DNA of 64,000 nucleotides from Spirometra erinaceieuropaei (taxonomy: Eukaryota > Platyhelminthes > Cestoda > Diphyllobothriidea > Diphyllobothriidae), in assembly GCA_902702965.1 (NCBI GenBank), contig CACRXP010000661.1, positions 291,710 through 355,709 on the forward strand. The letters are read 5' to 3'. The notes under the pieces are model-generated. The model did not search any database and was not told the origin of the DNA. It saw only the letters and a program-made list of their open reading frames with translations. A program made the position numbers and the translations under genes. Shown here piece by piece: positions 12,991-23,213 of this stretch (position 1 is its first letter; every line of letters starts with the position of its first letter).

Positions 12991-13352
12991 CTCACGAGAT
13001 GCGCTAGATATGTCGTGGTGCCACTGGCCGTAGAGCCTGTTTTCTTTGCAGAATGTTTAATTTGTTTTTTTGGCTGACGTAAAATGAAAAATTCGTCAAA
13101 AAACCCTGAAATTGCTTGTATTTTCGCGAAGATGTGATTATGTGGCCGCACCTGGTGGAAAAAATTCAGTTGACCTACTTAATTATTTTGGGTTAATGCG
13201 ATTACGTTGGCATGGTGTTGCTTTGCGTTGCGGTGTGTGTTCTGTTGACGGTCTTGCTTTTCTGTTGACGTGTCTGCCTTTTGGCCCAATACCGGTGGTC
13301 TTTCTTGACTTTCGGTCTGTCGTTTCATTTTAACTTCCGCCTTGGAGGTTTC

Positions 13353-13433
13353 AGGATTAGAGTTTAAGGTTGTGGTTAAGAGTTGGGATGGGTTAAAAGG
13401 TTAGAGTTAGGGGGAAAGGGTTTAGGGTTAGGG
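13353..13433 (+). repeat. Interstitial telomere-like TTAGGG tract
   Basis: A G/T-rich run contains several TTAGGG units and variants (GGGTTTAGGGTTAGGG at about 13417-13432; degenerate GGTTAAAAGGTTAGAGTTAGGG before it). TTAGGG is the usual animal telomere repeat. The tract is too short and impure to be a telomere. Confidence 0.6.
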
Positions 13434-15012
13434 CGACTATTTCTCAATCACACAAAGTACAACCGCGCAATCTCCGTAGCTTTTCTTTTGCATTCAATTA
13501 CTTGATTTCGTCGCCTAAAGGTTCCCCGGTTCAACCTGTAAAAACCCCTTTTACCGTCGGTCCCGTATTACAGGTGACTGGGGTTTGTTCCCCTTGGGTG
13601 CGGCTACATATCCACTTCTGACGGAATTTTCCAGAATATAAGGCCTCACGAAAAGCATGTAAGGACGAACACATTTGGAGCAGTATTCGTCCTCAGAAGT
13701 CTGTGAAAACGAACAACGGTGTGGAGCTGTTAATCAAAAATTTGGCATCAACGTGTACAAGAACGCGAACGCCAATCATATACTTAATTACTATCCATTA
13801 TCAATACCATCGAATGCAGTGTATAGCCTAGTAGAAAAAAAGAACGATCCGTTGAGAGAAAAATATTTGTACTAGCAAGTTTTGTGATATTTTTCCTGGT
13901 TGTGTGCACATTTTATCTGACGTTTACGTCATAACAACCGACAGGACACTTCGTACTCGAAGCCTGACGACCTCGGGTTTTGCCGTCTCATGATCAGAGA
14001 GTTTGTAAAAATTTTTGAAAAAAAGACCGATCTAGGTGGCCGAATGACAATCAAGATGTTTGAGTCTGCCGTAACGGCCTAAGAAAGGTGCGGTGCTAAA
14101 TGATGACCTATTTACGTCGCATGTGTTGTTGCATTTGGCCCTAGGTTTTTTCGCCAAAGGAGATCTAGGTGTTGCAACGAGGACTCTGCGCAGGACTCCT
14201 CGGTATCTGCGGACGGGTAAACGACTAGGTTACCTGATGTATCACAGCATGCAAACTCCCTTTTAGCGCATGGCTCTTCTTCCTTTAAAGATAAAGTGCT
14301 GTTTGTCTAAGAGAGAAAAACAAAAAATGGGTATTTTTAGATGCTTGGCCTTAATAAAAACCGGAGACTTACGGTCCGTTATTCACAGCAAGAGAAATGA
14401 CCTACCCTGTCAACCATCAATTAGGGGCAGAACATTAAGTATACTAACGAGTTGGATATAGGTGCGTGGATACATACCGGACTGGTTTATCAGTACTGGC
14501 AATCAGGATGCATTGAATAGGTATTACATCCGATATTCAATTTTTAAAAACATCGCTCGATCTACTTAGCAGTCCAGTTGTTTATCTTTACTGTCAAATA
14601 GAAGTGAAAACATCATCCGGAGAAATACAAAACACATTAGAGGTAAGGTCGTGAATGAAAGCGAATGCGCGAGCTTCGTAAGTTTATTGGCCAAAGGTGA
14701 ACACTGCTCAGATGTCAGAACCGAACTTGGCTTTTGAAGGGACGAGGCATCCATTGGCGCCTTTCGAAGGGGGTGGGGAATATAACGGCAAAATATGCGA
14801 CGAGTACCCAACGATGTAACCAATCAACAACCCTTGTGAGGATGCACGAGCGCACACGGTAGCCGAAGCTGTGATTAACCCTTTGATAAAAGACTGACAC
14901 ATTTACAAGACAGGCCATTGGTTTGTTTTTTTGCCATTAACCAGACAAAAGCTGAAAATTCGGGGTCAACTGAATATTTGGAGCACCAATTTCCTTTGTG
15001 GCCAAACTCTTC
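13434..15012. other. Unassigned intergenic sequence
   Basis: Nothing recognised. The longest ORFs (13675-13875, 14270-14461, 14566-14823 minus) have no motif. Confidence 0.5.
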
Positions 15013-15560
15013 TGCAGTAGATGCCTTATCTCATGAAATGTTGGCTAAAAGTCTAAAATGTGTTTCCAATTCGAAAAAATACCTAAGAAGGGTTGAAATA
15101 CTGATTATCTTTTTGCATAAACTTAAGATGTTTCGGTTATGTAACAATCTGAACTTTTGAAAGAGTTTCCCATTGACCACTAGTAACAACCGAATTCCGT
15201 AAAAAGTGGCTACTTAAGTAACAAGAGTTTCTCCTGTTGCCTCTTGATACCCTTATAAATTCAAATATGTCTTCTTGAAACATGTGTAAAAATATTTTTT
15301 ATTTTGATCATATGGAAGCAAATAGCGTCTTCCTTAAATTTTATTCTTGACGAAAGGAGTTTTTTCGGTTTAGAAAATTTTCTAATCACAAGATGTTTTA
15401 AGATCAAGAACTGGCCGACCATGAAGAATTAAATGTTCACCTTCATTAATCATTTGGCGCATGTTAACTGTGAAATATGCTTTAATATAGGAGGGTGGCA
15501 AAAATAAGGAGAAAAATTCACGCTACTTCAGTAGTCATTTTTACGAAATATGCCTTACGT
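15013..15560. mobile_element. Degraded long-TIR element, left part
   Basis: It starts CAGTAGATGCCTTATCTCATGAAATGTTGGC at 15013, close to the family TIR, and keeps family blocks (GGCTACTTAAGTA near 15209, AAATTCAAATATGTCTTC near 15258). The right inverted end is not clear. Confidence 0.55.
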
Positions 15561-17650
15561 CGGCTTTAAACAAAAATGTCATCCAAGTGCCCACATACTG
15601 ACTTGATTGAAATATCCTAAGATTTTAGAGCAACGCTACGTATGCAATCTTTTCGAATTAAAGGCCAAATTTAGAATTTCACTCAGCATTTATAAGATGG
15701 CATTCCTACTTTAAGTTTGTGATCCCAACTACAAATCGTTATATCTGTGTGTAAACAGAAAGCTAGGAAAAAACGATATGAATGTTTTCAAGACCCAATC
15801 AACCTGTAATTGGCTCTCAGATACTGTTTACCTAGTTGTCCATTTATACCTCACTGTCCTGGTTGGAATTTGATTCAGCTGCATCAAGTTGATCTGGGCC
15901 GTCGTACTTTGCAAATAATATTATGCGTTTTTCTGTTTGCCTAAAACGAGCCACGCAATAGATGCGCGGAGCCGACACGGGAGCTAGATCGGAGTCCAAC
16001 AGGCGTCATTAGAATTGCGCAGCCATAACAAACGCCATCTTTGGGGTGTGATGGCACCCCCGGCTGCCGAACAACTCCACGGCCGGCGTATAAATCCAGG
16101 CAAGTGTCCTTTGTGGACCGAGGGATGTGGTAACGCGTTCAGATACGGGTTTTCTCCATGCCAGTCCCCTGCGTCCTCTCCCACCTCCGGTCTCCTTGCC
16201 TCTTTCATGACAAAGGGGCCTGGGCGGGAGAGGAGAAGAGAGTGAGATAGGTGCTGCGCAAGTCTACTGTCAGTTTAAGCGCAAATCCCCGTCCTTACTC
16301 TCACACTGCTCTAGAGCACGTGATGAACATCGTCGAAATCGACGGTCGAATAGTGGTATGTGCTTGTCGGAGTAATCTTCCGTCGGGTCCGTAGAGACTA
16401 CCTAAAGCCGTTTGACTTTACCGACAAGATATACAGCCAGCTGTGGCCAACTTAACAGCTGCATGTCAGTAGAAATCAGGACATAAGGCTGCAAACCCAA
16501 ATTGTTTTTGCCAAGTACCTATGGCTGTGTTTGATAAACTAACGGTCATTAGACCCCCATGCATTCATTTAGGTATCTACAACACATTCTGATGATCAAA
16601 CTGATAACTGTCAGTCATGTGCAAACTAACAAAGCAGTCCTCTTATGTCCTATTCGGCTGCGCTAGAATAAATAGCAACTAAATTAATCACCAACGTCGT
16701 TTTCTGTTACTCACAAGACTAAGTAAATCGCCCACGCCCAGATCGGTGAGTCAAATAGTACCAGAATGCAGAAACTACAGACTGATAGGCCAGACGTTGA
16801 AGAAATGTCTGTAATGTGTCCATTTACTTCTTTAAGTTTCAATGAACCATGAATGCGAATTTCACGGATTTCGCAGAACGGGCGTCGTTGTTTGGCAATG
16901 AATGCATAAACAATACAGTCGCATTGGCTTGGTTTCTAGGAAATGCTTTACGCAAAACAATGTTCGCATAAGAAATGGCAGCGTTCCGGTGACTTTTGTT
17001 TTGCCCTTGGAACTGTGATCGCGGAAATGGATATCTTTGTTTTCGACTTGGAAGGCGTGAGTAAGAATTTTTTCCTCGGATACAGAAAAATATATATAGG
17101 GGGAAAATTTTCAAAGCCAAAGCCTCGTAAGTTCTGCCTAATATAAAGCCGAAAATATAACGTATACTTACGGATTGAAATAATGTCTTAGGAAGCGTTT
17201 GTCAGATATCGAAGAACACTAAAAACAGGCAACACGAACTACTTTTAGGTTATTTAAATGTAATTACTTAAAACTTTAGGCTCGATTTGAATTTTATATG
17301 GTAATTTTCCGCTCGCAAACTTGAAATTATGCGATAAGACACAATTCGGACATAACGCGGACTGCCTTCCACGACGCACCTTCTGTGACAAAGCATACGC
17401 TCTACATAGCGGCAGTTCCTGGCATGCAAAATTTAAGATGGTCGTTAAAGCGTCATCACTTCGTCGTAGGAAAGGCAAAGATTGGACGCAATGTTCTCTG
17501 CTTAAAAGGTAAATTGGAAAATGCGCAAATCGTTTGTAAATTGTTGCTGAATGCTGGGAAAACCACATAACTTAAAAATACTATTTGCTCCTGCATTGAA
17601 TAATTTAAAATGCGTGGCTGGTAACAAGTTTAATACATACATGTATGAAT
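15561..17650. other. Unassigned sequence with a GC-rich patch at 15960-16330
   Basis: No gene is recognised. The patch at about 15960-16330 is GC-rich with a CpG-containing composition unlike its AT-rich surroundings and could be the 3' end of an unidentified retroposon. The ORFs inside it (16015-16245 and its antisense) have no motif. Confidence 0.35.
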
Positions 17651-17719
17651 AACTGATGAGGTGTGCATTGCGAGGTGATATAATGAGAAAGTGAAGGCTC
17701 TTTGGAAAATTGAGTTGTA

Positions 17720-17764
17720 CTCGTAAATTTTCAAGTCGGTGACACCGACCCGTCGTCACACGAA
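17720..17764 (-). ncRNA. Hammerhead-like motif, inverted left end of PLE-B
   Basis: Minus-strand reading: ACGAA-complement arm, GTGACGA (17753-17759; consensus CTGACGA with the first C changed), hairpin GTCGGT/ACCGAC, then GAAAATTT and ACGAG. The C3-to-G change should inactivate it. Mirror of 19347-19391. Confidence 0.55.
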
Positions 17765-17784
17765 ATGAACAGAGGGGAAAGTGC

Positions 17785-18564
17785 ATCCTGTCGTTCGATG
17801 TTGTTGCCCTGTTTTCTTCAATACCGCATGACCTAGCGATTAACAGCGTAGCCCGATGTCTAGAGCAGAGTCCCATTGGCATTCCAACAGAGCATGTTCT
17901 AGGCATGCTTAAGCTTTGGCTCAAGAATAATTGTCATTTCGATGGCAAGTACCATCAACAAGTAAAGGGCACCCCAATGGACTTCCCATTATCGGGGCTG
18001 CTTGCAGAACTAGTCTTGAAGCGACTGGAATAGGATGTTGTGCAAACCTTCGAACCAAAAATGTGGTTCCGCTACGTGGACGAAACATTTGTTATCATAA
18101 AGACCAGGGAAGTTGAGCGATTGCATCAGAGCTTAAATAGCGTCTTCCCGGCAATACAGTTCACCCGCGAAGAAGCAACAGGAGATACCCTCCACTTCTT
18201 AGATGTGAGCATAAAAAGACTCAGTGATGGCAAACTAGCGACAAGCGTCCACAGAAAAGACTCCAGTGCCGAACTCATACTTAACTATGGGAGTAATCAT
18301 CCTGCGGCCCATAAACGAAGCTGTGTCCGCACTCTTTTCCATCGGGCCTATCGCGTTTGCAACAGTGATGACTTACTTAAGAAAGAATTGGCCTACTTAC
18401 ATCGGTTGTTCCGCTCCAACGGATATCCTGCCAGTTTTGCAAAGAACTGCCTCAGACACCAGAGACAACTACCAAACCCGAGTCTCGTGAAGATAGAGCG
18501 TCGCAGAAATTCTATTCACTGCTGTACATTCAGGGAATCTCTGAAGCACTCTCCCGGCAATTAA
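17785..18564 (+). pseudogene. Penelope-type reverse transcriptase, C-terminal half (PLE-B)
   Basis: Reverse transcriptase of a retroelement that copies its RNA into chromosomal DNA. One frame runs from ILSFDVVALFSSIP at 17785 to TAA 18562-18564 with a single internal TAG at 18031-18033. RT landmarks in order: FDVVALF (motif A), a GTPMxxPLSGLLAE block (motif B), FRYVDETFVII (motif C, normally YVDD), LHFLDV, then the SNHPxAHKRSCVRTL and RANGYP-like thumb region characteristic of PLEs. Lesions: YVDD has become YVDE; GTPMGSP-type sequence has become GTPMDFP; one stop; and near 18505-18520 the frame must shift to continue into the endonuclease. Residues before motif A are missing. The long open frame despite these changes suggests fairly recent loss. 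Confidence 0.85.
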
Positions 18565-19013
18565 AATGCTTTGGCATCTCCATTGCCCATAAACCCGCAT
18601 CTTCCCTACGCGAGGCATTATGCCGAGTAAAGGATCCGATGCCCAAAGAACAACTACTTAACGTCATCTACCGCATACCGTGTGCCAACTGCCCTAGTGT
18701 TTATATTGGCCATACAGGCCGATGTCTTGGGACTCGCATTAACGAACACAAGTTTGCCCTCCGCCGACGTGACCCTCTGTCCCTCGTGTTTGCACACGCC
18801 ATCGAGCATGACCACCGCTTCAATTGGGACGGCACTGAAGTGATCGCAAAGGCTAACACCAGACAGGCGCGAGAATTCCTCGAAGCTTGGCATTCTGGCA
18901 CGACCAGCATCAACCGCCACGTCGATCTAGACGCTCATTACGAGGGCTTACGTACACACTCACTGTCTTGTTCCCGCACCCCAAAAACTGCTAGACCCCA
19001 CTCGGTCACATAG
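18522..19013 (+). pseudogene. PLE-B GIY-YIG endonuclease domain
   Basis: Endonuclease that nicks target DNA for PLE insertion. The frame is open from about 18522 to TAG 19011-19013; the first ATG is 18639. The core NVIYRIPCANCP then VYIGHTGR matches the GIY-YIG signature with the CxxC of the PLE zinc-binding insert, followed by the TRINEHK helix, a His-rich segment (AIEHDHRF) and REFLEAWH carrying the likely catalytic Glu. These residues look intact here. It continues from the RT in a different frame, so it would not be made as part of a fusion in this copy. Related fragments at 28175-28500 and 26490-26720. Confidence 0.8.
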
Positions 19014-19346
19014 ACGTATGCTGTTTCGCCATTCCGCTCCCCCTTGCAACACCCTGAACAACAATCGAAACCCCCCTAACACCTCCAACGCCGGCGCATT
19101 GTCCTCTGACCTCATCCCGCATCACTGACCAGCCGCCCGCATTCCCACTGATTCGCAATCGCCCCCCCTCGCGTTTTCACCACTTCCAACACTGGGAGCC
19201 CCAACAGTTCTTACTTCCCTCCTCCTGCCCCACGGCCTACCATAACTAGGTGCCCACACCCTCAAACATCAGCTGTCTGTTTGTCGTTGTCTGTCCTGTC
19301 GCGCCAGCCGACCTAGTCTGCCGACTTCACTTTCCCCTCTGTTCAT
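19014..19346 (+). other. PLE-B 3' untranslated region
   Basis: A strongly C-rich 3' UTR without ORFs of note. By eye it is about 90% identical to 49800-50155, which fixes it as part of the element. Confidence 0.7.
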
Positions 19347-19391
19347 TTCGTCTGACGACGGGTCGGTGTCACCGACTTGAAAATTTACGAG
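19347..19391 (+). ncRNA. Hammerhead-like motif, right end of PLE-B
   Basis: Stem I arm TTCGT (19347-19351), core CTGACGA (19352-19358), stem II GTCGGT/ACCGAC closed by a three-base loop, GAAA (19379-19382), palindromic AATT as a two-base-pair stem III, then T as the cleavage-site nucleotide and ACGAG pairing back to TTCGT. All core positions fit the hammerhead consensus CUGANGA...GAAA...UH. The best-preserved PLE-B motif here. Confidence 0.65.
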
Positions 19392-19517
19392 TACAACTCT
19401 GTTTTCCGAAGAGCCTTCACTTTCTCACATAAATGTATATTGTAGAGTAGAATTGGTATGCGTTCCAAGACGATATAATGAAAGATGAAGAGGTTCTTCG
19501 AAAAAACTCGAGTTGTA

Positions 19518-19564
19518 TTCGTCAATTTTCGAATAGGTGACACCAACCCGTCGTCAGACGAAAT
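19518..19564 (-). ncRNA. Hammerhead-like motif, left arm of the foldback
   Basis: Minus strand: CTGACGA (19551-19557), GGTTGGTG/TCACC stem II with mismatches, GAAAATTGACGAA. Stem III AATT has become AATTG. Confidence 0.5.
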
Positions 19565-19908
19565 GAAGATAAAAGAGAGAGTGGGACATTCACACTAGAC
19601 TGGTTGACGTGACAGGACAAACATTGATTGGCAGACCATTAGCGCGCGAGGAGTGATGCGGGGTTCTGAACCGGATTAACACTTACGACTCACCATAGTT
19701 ACGGCGCCTGCAGTTCCGCCAACCCACCATTCTCCCTCCCCTCTAATGTGGGAAGCTGTAACTGTTTGTTCCCCCCCACCCGGCTCAGAACCCCAGCATG
19801 ACACCCTGTCCGCACCACCCCTCATACGCTAATGGTTCGCCCATCAACTTTTGTCCTGTCACGTCAACTAGTCTAGTGTGACCGTCTCACTCTCTCTTTT
19901 ATCTTCAT

Positions 19909-19955
19909 TTCGTCTGACGACCGGTTGGCGTCACAAATCCGAAAATTCCCGAGTA
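19909..19955 (+). ncRNA. Hammerhead-like motif, right arm of the foldback
   Basis: CTGACGA at 19914-19920, diverged stem II, GAAAATTCCCGAG. Core boxes kept, stem II mutated. Confidence 0.5.
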
Positions 19956-19992
19956 CAAGTCGAGTTCTTCCGAAAAACCTCTTATTTTTTTT

Positions 19993-20585
19993 CAATGTAT
20001 GTATATACCCACCATTCTTGCTAGAGGGCAGGCATTCAAAAAAATATAATTTGTAGGTCAGCTATGCTCCTAAGAAAAAGTAGGACAAATTATTTAAAGA
20101 AATTTTCGACGCTTGTTCTTCAGGTCTTTTTCAGACTTCGAGAGAATGTGCGCAAAACAATTGGCAATGCAAATGTGCTCAAACCATCGATACCCTTTTA
20201 ATGTTTGCGCCAATAAGCGACCCCTAGGTCAATGTGCTAATTGGTGCATGGCTCATCAGAATGTATGGCGTCAAGATAATCACGGCTTATATTGGTCGGG
20301 CAGGCGTAGAAGATGTCGTTTTTTGTCCTGAGCGAAGTTGTGTGCGCTATTCGTTGCATGCGTGACCTCACAGTCTGTTCATTGCCTGTTGACAGGTAGG
20401 CACTGAAAAACCGAAGGGCAGGCCAGTCTTCACGTATTATCCAATAGTTATTCTAATTTTTTTTCAATGTTTAAGCAGCTGTACTCAATTGGGGAGGAGG
20501 GATTTACAGGGTCTTCATTATAAGTTCATACCCAAAAATATGTCACAGGCGAAAAGACCAGTTCACGGGGCCTGATCTTTAAAAT
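19993..20585. other. Unassigned spacer
   Basis: No gene or known repeat is seen. Confidence 0.5.
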
Positions 20586-21010
20586 AGGAATTTCGTTCGG
20601 CTGACGCTTCGCTCTCATACTCGTCATCAGAGAAATCGAACGGATAGAACTGCAACATACAGAACATTAACTTTCCATTCCAGCATTCACACGCCTACCA
20701 AAAAGGATAGATGTGCTTTCCTCGGGGATATTTTCATCTGTCGAAACGGTTGCCTTTTTGTACTCACCAGCGTTCTTAGTGGCGATGATTTCTGTCCCGA
20801 TGTTGGTACTCAGTAGTCGGCGTATGACTAATTATTCTGCCCATACATATTCTGTGGGATGAAAAGGTGGGGGGTCGTTTAGTTTGCTGTAAGAGAGCAT
20901 TCTTGGTGTCTTTGAATCTAACGGCGTAATCTGATCCCCTTAAAAAGACCGTGGCTTGGGGATCGGCGCCATTTCCACTTACTGTCGATGCGTCTTGAGG
21001 CATCTACGAA
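20586..21010 (-). mobile_element. Possible retroelement 3' end with hammerhead-like terminus
   Basis: The minus strand ends in a hammerhead-like block (20599-20636). Upstream an unrecognised 75-codon ORF (21003-20776) may be a C-terminal fragment. There is no GIY-YIG core, so assignment to a PLE rests on the terminus only. Confidence 0.4.
20599..20636 (-). ncRNA. Degenerate hammerhead-like motif
   Basis: Minus strand: TCT, CTGATGA (20624-20630), CGAGTATGAGAGC, GAAGCGTC, AGCC. The GAAA box has become GAAG and stem II is weak. Confidence 0.4.
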
Positions 21011-21047
21011 ATCCGTTCGTTATTCGCCCGCAACGTATCTGCAAATA

Positions 21048-22028
21048 CAGTAGATGTGCTAACTCATAAAATGTCAACCAAGATTTCGAAATGCGTTCTC
21101 GTTTCGAAAAGATAAATTAAGCAGTGCTGTAAAACTAATCATGATGCAGCATAAATCTATAATGATCCGGTTACCTCAGGGTGTCGGCTTTCGAAAGAAC
21201 TTATTTTCGGCTGCATGCAAGATCTCTACTCTGCAAAAAATGACTACTTAATCAGCATGCAATTTTCTCATTGATTTTCGATGCTCTTGAAAATTCAATT
21301 ATATTTCACGGAAAACATGCATAAAAATATCCAATCTTTTACTTTTTCGGTAGAAAAGCAAGTCTTCTTCCAACTGCATACTCAAAAAAGAGTATGATTT
21401 GGTTTTAATAAGGTTTCTTATTGTGAGATTTTTAATACCGTTAAATGGCCGTTCATGAAACGTCATGTATCTGCATTTACGAATTTGGCTTGTAAATTTA
21501 ACAATATTGCTCAAATCCACTGCTTAATTTTATATGGTCTCATCTTAACACCGTGGAAAAATGCATGCAATATTGTTAAATTTACAAGCCAAATTCGTAA
21601 ATGCAGATACATGACGTTTCATGAACGGCCATTTAACGGTATCAAAAAATCTCACAATTAGAAACTTTTTAAAACCGAATTATACTCTTTTTTGAGTATG
21701 AAATTGGAAGAAGACGTGATTTTCTTCCGCACATATAAAAGAATGAATATTTTTATGCATGTTTTCCATGAAATGTAATTGAATTTTCAAGAGCATCGAA
21801 ACCAATGAGAAAATTGCATGCTGCTTATGTATTCGTTTTTTACAGAGTATAGATCTTGCATGCAGCCGAAAATAAGTTCTTTCGAAAGCCGATACCCTGA
21901 GGTAACTGGATCGTTATAGATTCATGCTGCATCAGAATTAGTTTTACAACACTACTTAATTTATCTTTTCGAAACGAGAACGCATTTCGTAATTCTGGTT
22001 GACATTTCATGAGTTAGCACATCTACTA
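21048..22028. mobile_element. Long-TIR element, near-perfect 981-bp palindrome (copy 2)
   Basis: It starts CAGTAGATGTGCTAAC and ends with the inverted counterpart, flanked on both sides by TA (21046-21047, 22029-22030). The arms of about 460 bases are inverted copies of each other almost base for base, including GCAGCATAAATCTATAATGA against its complement near 21915-21935 and the paired GTCATGTATCTGCATTTACG / CGTAAATGCAGATACATGAC at 21462-21481 and 21597-21616. The centre is about 21520-21575. There is no ORF of note. Compared with the copy at 36433, the middle is replaced by mirrored arm sequence. Confidence 0.9.
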
Positions 22029-22425
22029 TAGGAGTCTGTGCGCTTCATACCGTAAGGGCGGCTGTTTCATTTTCGTTTCTGAACGTCTGTGGTTTGTGCG
22101 AAACTTCAACTGCCAGTGGAGAGACGAGGGATAAATATCGGTTTCTGAGACACGAAAGTTCTCGTCGAAACTGGGGACCATTACACTTTAATCGGTTGCC
22201 GCATGATTGCGTGCGAATACGCATTTTTTTCGACTGACGACGACACTCAGGACGACTTCTCTTTTTTTCTTATTTTTTTTCTTCGTCTCTCCTCCAGCCT
22301 ACTAATTCTTCGCTTTGCCATTTTTTCGTCTTGTCTCTTATTCAGAATTGTAGGGCGCGTGGAAACAGCATCGCTGCGTTCGTTGTCGTCTAATACATGA
22401 TTTAGTATCAAAAGAAGAGTGGGCG
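22029..22425. other. Unassigned spacer
   Basis: Contains a T-rich low-complexity patch at about 22258-22330. No gene is recognised. Confidence 0.5.
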
Positions 22426-22447
22426 TTCACCGGGAGGGGTTTATTTG

Positions 22448-22496
22448 AGATCCGACGTTTCGGGTAGTTTACTCGTCTACCCATCTTCAGGGACTG
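22448..22496 (-). ncRNA. Hammerhead-like motif, left end of PLE-D
   Basis: Minus strand: AGTCC arm, CTGAAGA (22484-22490), stem II GGGTAG/CTACCC with the loop ACGAGTAAA, GAAACGTC (22454-22461) and GGATCT pairing with the AGTCC arm. All core boxes fit CUGANGA...GAAA. Confidence 0.65.
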
Positions 22497-22529
22497 TGAG
22501 ATTGTGGGCCGGGGCAGCGATCACACAGC

Positions 22530-22740
22530 AAGGCAAGTGCAAGAAGCCTGAACGTCCACCGACCGCTCTGTCAACCGCCACATCAATTTGCCTCACCCGA
22601 TCTGACATTACGAACCTTCTTAGCGGGGGACAGTCACGGCGCGGGACAATCGGGGCCGTCAGTCATCACCGCGGCCGACGGGGGCAATTCAGGTCACGGT
22701 GACATGCGGGTTGGATGCGGCCACACAGGCGGCATTGGAC
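22530..22740 (+). pseudogene. PLE-D polyprotein C-terminal remnant
   Basis: The plus strand reads GKCKKPERPPTALSTATSI and onward. It parallels, in another frame, the 56130-56000 region of the larger minus-strand PLE-D copy (QEAWMSNDCSVNRHINLP), sharing the CGTCCACCGACCGCTCTGTC-like core and the CATGCGGGTTGGATGCGGCC block. No endonuclease core remains. Confidence 0.6.
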
Positions 22741-22781
22741 AAAGGGCGCCATAATAAGGAGTGCTGTGCACAGGACCTCCC

Positions 22782-22829
22782 AGTCCCTGAAGATGGGTAG
22801 ACGAGTAAACTACCCGAAACGTCGGATCT
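22782..22829 (+). ncRNA. Hammerhead-like motif, right end of PLE-D
   Basis: AGTCC arm, CTGAAGA (22787-22793), T, stem II GGGTAG/CTACCC, GAAACGTC (22816-22823), GGATCT. Exact mirror of the left-end motif and intact at all core positions. Confidence 0.65.
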
Positions 22830-23213
22830 CAAGTAAACCCCTCCCGGTGAACGCCCACTCTCCTTTTGACATGCCACCTGGGAATCGGATTTTCACTACT
22901 ATTGACATGACTTAGTCATCAACCAAATACCGCGCTCGTAGTTGCTATCTACTGGAATATAAGGCCGACGCACACGACGGATTACAGTAACTGATTCCTA
23001 TTCCGTCACAAGAGGCCTACTTCTGTCGGCTCAGAGGATCTTACCAGCGTGCTGCATTTCAGATCGCTTAAAATATGCTTCAATCGCGGACCGGAAGTCT
23101 TTGGCAGACTGACCCTAACGGACTGACCTGGGTTTCTTGACGTCATCTCATACAGTATTTTAGCAATGATTACTTTTCAGATTGGCAAAGGTGAGAGATC
23201 CGAGTTGATTATT

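Larger units (their letters stand above)
17658..19440 (+). mobile_element. PLE lineage B, most complete copy, with inverted hammerhead-bearing ends
   Basis: The element carries RT (17785-18564), GIY-YIG endonuclease (18522-19013), a C-rich 3' UTR and a terminal block. The first roughly 120 bases (17658-17783) are an inverted copy of the last roughly 120 (19321-19440): GAAAGTGAAGGCTCTT and the hammerhead-like core occur at both ends in opposite orientation. Only the C-terminal half of the RT is present and it starts abruptly at the inverted block, so the copy is 5'-truncated. The 3' UTR is nearly repeated at 49766-50240. Inverted or direct terminal duplications are known for Penelope insertions. 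The RT has a stop and altered catalytic residues, so this copy is inactive. Confidence 0.85.
19488..19992. mobile_element. Foldback derivative of PLE-B, non-coding, about 0.5 kb
   Basis: The two ends (about 19488-19650 and 19830-19992) are inverted copies of one another over roughly 160 bases, sharing AAGATAAAAGAGAGAGTG and GTTGACGTGACAGGACAAA in opposite orientation. Each arm contains a PLE-B-like hammerhead motif. The middle is C-rich and non-coding. It lies directly behind the larger PLE-B copy, with 47 bases between them. Confidence 0.8.
22427..22863. mobile_element. PLE lineage D, short copy with inverted hammerhead ends
   Basis: The first roughly 80 bases (22427-22500) and the last roughly 80 (22782-22863) are near-perfect inverted repeats (AGTGGGCGTTCACCGGGAGG outermost). 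Between them is a 3' fragment of a PLE-D polyprotein. The element is under 450 bases long with only small differences between the arms, which suggests a young insertion. Confidence 0.85.

Noticed and set aside
16015..16245. ORF in the GC-rich patch
   Set aside because: No motif; antisense frame of equal length.
21048..22028. CRISPR or satellite array
   Set aside because: One inverted repeat with no direct repeat-spacer periodicity.
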